DNA from: Methanobrevibacter sp.
GTDB lineage: Archaea; Methanobacteriota; Methanobacteria; Methanobacteriales; Methanobacteriaceae
Length of the DNA stretch: 6,267 nt
Reading direction: 5' to 3'
NCBI GenBank assembly: GCA_009776495.1
Contig: WRNS01000029.1
Location: 1,849 to 8,115, forward strand
The position numbers and the translations under genes are program-made. Within the stretch, counting starts at the first letter, position 1; the number at the start of each line of letters is the position of its first letter. The notes under the pieces were generated by a model. The model was not told the origin of the DNA. It searched no databases and saw only the letters and a list, made by a program, of their open reading frames with translations. This document shows positions 6,057-6,267 of the stretch, one piece after another.

Positions 6057-6267
6057 GTTACCCCTTAAATCTAAGAAAACTAAAAAAACTTAGGTTGAAA
6101 CTTTAGAAAAAACTGAAAAATAAAATTAACAAATAAGAAAATCATAGAAATCTTAGATAAAATTTAATAAAAATTGAAAAAATATCTTGAATTTAAAAAT
6201 AAATAATAAATTATAAAAAAATTATTTAAAAATTATTTAAAAAATATAAATAAAAATTGAAAAATAA
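6057..6267. other. AT-rich non-coding region upstream of the transporter
   Basis: About 210 bp with no open frame I can support. It should hold the transporter promoter, reading leftward, but several AT stretches could serve as TATA box and none stands out. It contains the GGGGT ribosome binding site (6060-6064), a possible 5-bp stem CTAAG/CTTAG (6071-6075 and 6089-6093), and an 11-bp tandem duplication AAAATTATTTA (6218-6228 and 6229-6239). Confidence 0.6.

Noticed and set aside
6093..6101. Second CRISPR-repeat-like end (GGTTGAAAC) upstream of the transporter
   Set aside because: Only about eight bases resemble the repeat end, the flanking sequence does not match 4712-4737, and it is in the opposite orientation.

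Overview
The window is very AT-rich (I estimate about 30% GC; intergenic stretches are almost only A and T). It looks archaeal, most like a Methanobrevibacter/Methanosphaera-type methanogen. The grounds are the base composition, the codon use (AAA, GAA, AAT, ATT/ATA, AGA for Arg), purine-rich ribosome binding sites close to the starts, no bacterial -35/-10 promoters, and an archaeal-style VapBC pair. The genus is an inference from style; no taxonomic marker gene is present.

Layout: (1) 1-843 (+) is the C-terminal two thirds of a metal-dependent amidohydrolase whose start lies outside the window. (2) 995-3730 (+) is a complete CopA-type P1B-1 copper-exporting ATPase with two N-terminal Cys-x-x-Cys domains. 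It carries two low-complexity insertions, one of them a 51-bp tandem repeat encoding Asn-rich sequence in the nucleotide-binding domain. (3) 3731-3880 is a convergent intergenic region with a 14-bp palindrome and three tandem 23-bp units. (4) 4556-3881 (-) is a VapBC toxin-antitoxin operon with a likely two-site autoregulatory operator upstream. (5) 4712-4737 holds a solitary sequence that looks like an archaeal CRISPR repeat; it overlaps the stop codon of the next gene. (6) 6056-4731 (-) is a complete sugar-porter-family MFS transporter, followed by about 210 bp of AT-rich non-coding DNA to the window end.

The genes do not form one pathway. The amidohydrolase and the copper ATPase read rightward as probably separate units; vapBC and the transporter read leftward. 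A toxin-antitoxin pair, an orphan CRISPR-like repeat and a sugar-type transporter in a probable methanogen suggest that the right half is accessory DNA.

The most unusual signal cuts across genes: the palindrome TAGCTA occurs about 30 times by my eye count, roughly tenfold or more above what base composition predicts. It lies almost always in the same reading frame (xTA GCT Axx) on both strands and is absent from the intergenic DNA.
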